A DNA stretch of 13,318 nucleotides, taken from assembly GCA_015222985.1 (NCBI GenBank), contig JADFWI010000368.1, positions 1 to 13,318 of the forward strand, in the 5' to 3' direction. Below, piece by piece: positions 13,295 through 13,318 of this stretch. The position numbers were made by a program, and so were the translations under genes. The notes beneath the pieces were generated by a model. It worked only from the letters and a program-made list of their open reading frames with translations, ran no database searches and was not told the DNA's origin. Source of the DNA: Pseudomonadota bacterium. Lineage in GTDB: Bacteria; Desulfobacterota; Desulfobacteria; Desulfobacterales; C00003060. Every line of letters begins with the position of its first letter. Position 1 is the stretch's first letter.

Positions 13295-13318
13295 GTTACC
13301 CTGCCTTTTGGATCTTTC

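Overview
The window looks like chromosomal DNA from a Gram-negative, probably anaerobic Desulfobacterota (deltaproteobacterial) organism. This is inferred from an outer-membrane energising TonB system of the DUF3450/TtpC type, a ferrous-iron Feo system with a Fur-FeoA fusion regulator, an FmdB-type zinc ribbon protein and dispersed GC-rich palindromic repeats. No rRNA, tRNA, CRISPR array or insertion sequence was seen. Nearly all genes lie on the minus strand; only the first and last genes are on the plus strand.

Layout. (1) Positions 1-899, plus strand: the 3' part of a periplasmic solute-binding protein that enters from outside the window and is rich in Cys and Met near its N-terminus. (2) 6505 down to 971, minus strand: a tightly packed TonB2-like operon in the order small HTH protein, DUF3450 coiled-coil protein, TtpC-like MotA/TolQ/ExbB protein, ExbB, ExbD, TonB, TPR protein, second small HTH protein. 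The two HTH proteins are close paralogues (35 of 47 aligned residues identical) and bookend the operon. Two heptamer tandem repeats sit inside the operon, one of them coding for the signal-peptide core of the TPR protein. (3) 8909 down to 6792, minus strand: an accessory-looking run of small genes. It holds a DUF2325 protein with a Cys cluster, a DNA-binding protein with two HTH segments and a possible degenerate PD-(D/E)XK-like C-terminus, a 62-residue protein coupled to it, a doubtful 52-residue ORF, a 29-residue single-helix membrane protein with a very strong ribosome binding site, and a STAS-like protein that lacks the phosphorylatable serine motif. (4) 8910-9176: an intergenic region with an inverted repeat around a TATAAT box. 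(5) 12301 down to 9177, minus strand: fur-feoA fusion, feoA and feoB with overlapping or nearly overlapping junctions behind a good sigma70-type promoter. (6) 12422-12566: a palindromic mosaic repeat, then fmdB (12822 down to 12574). (7) 13076-13294, plus strand: a small membrane protein of unknown function.

How the parts fit. The TonB2-like operon would supply proton-motive energy to outer-membrane receptors for iron or cobalamin complexes; the binding protein at the left edge could take the imported ligand onward in the periplasm; and Feo would import ferrous iron across the inner membrane under the Fur-FeoA fusion regulator. The best candidates for something undescribed are the DUF2325/HTH/small-protein cassette with its 29-residue membrane protein, the twin HTH bookends of the TonB operon, and the possibly phase-variable heptamer repeat in the TPR signal peptide.
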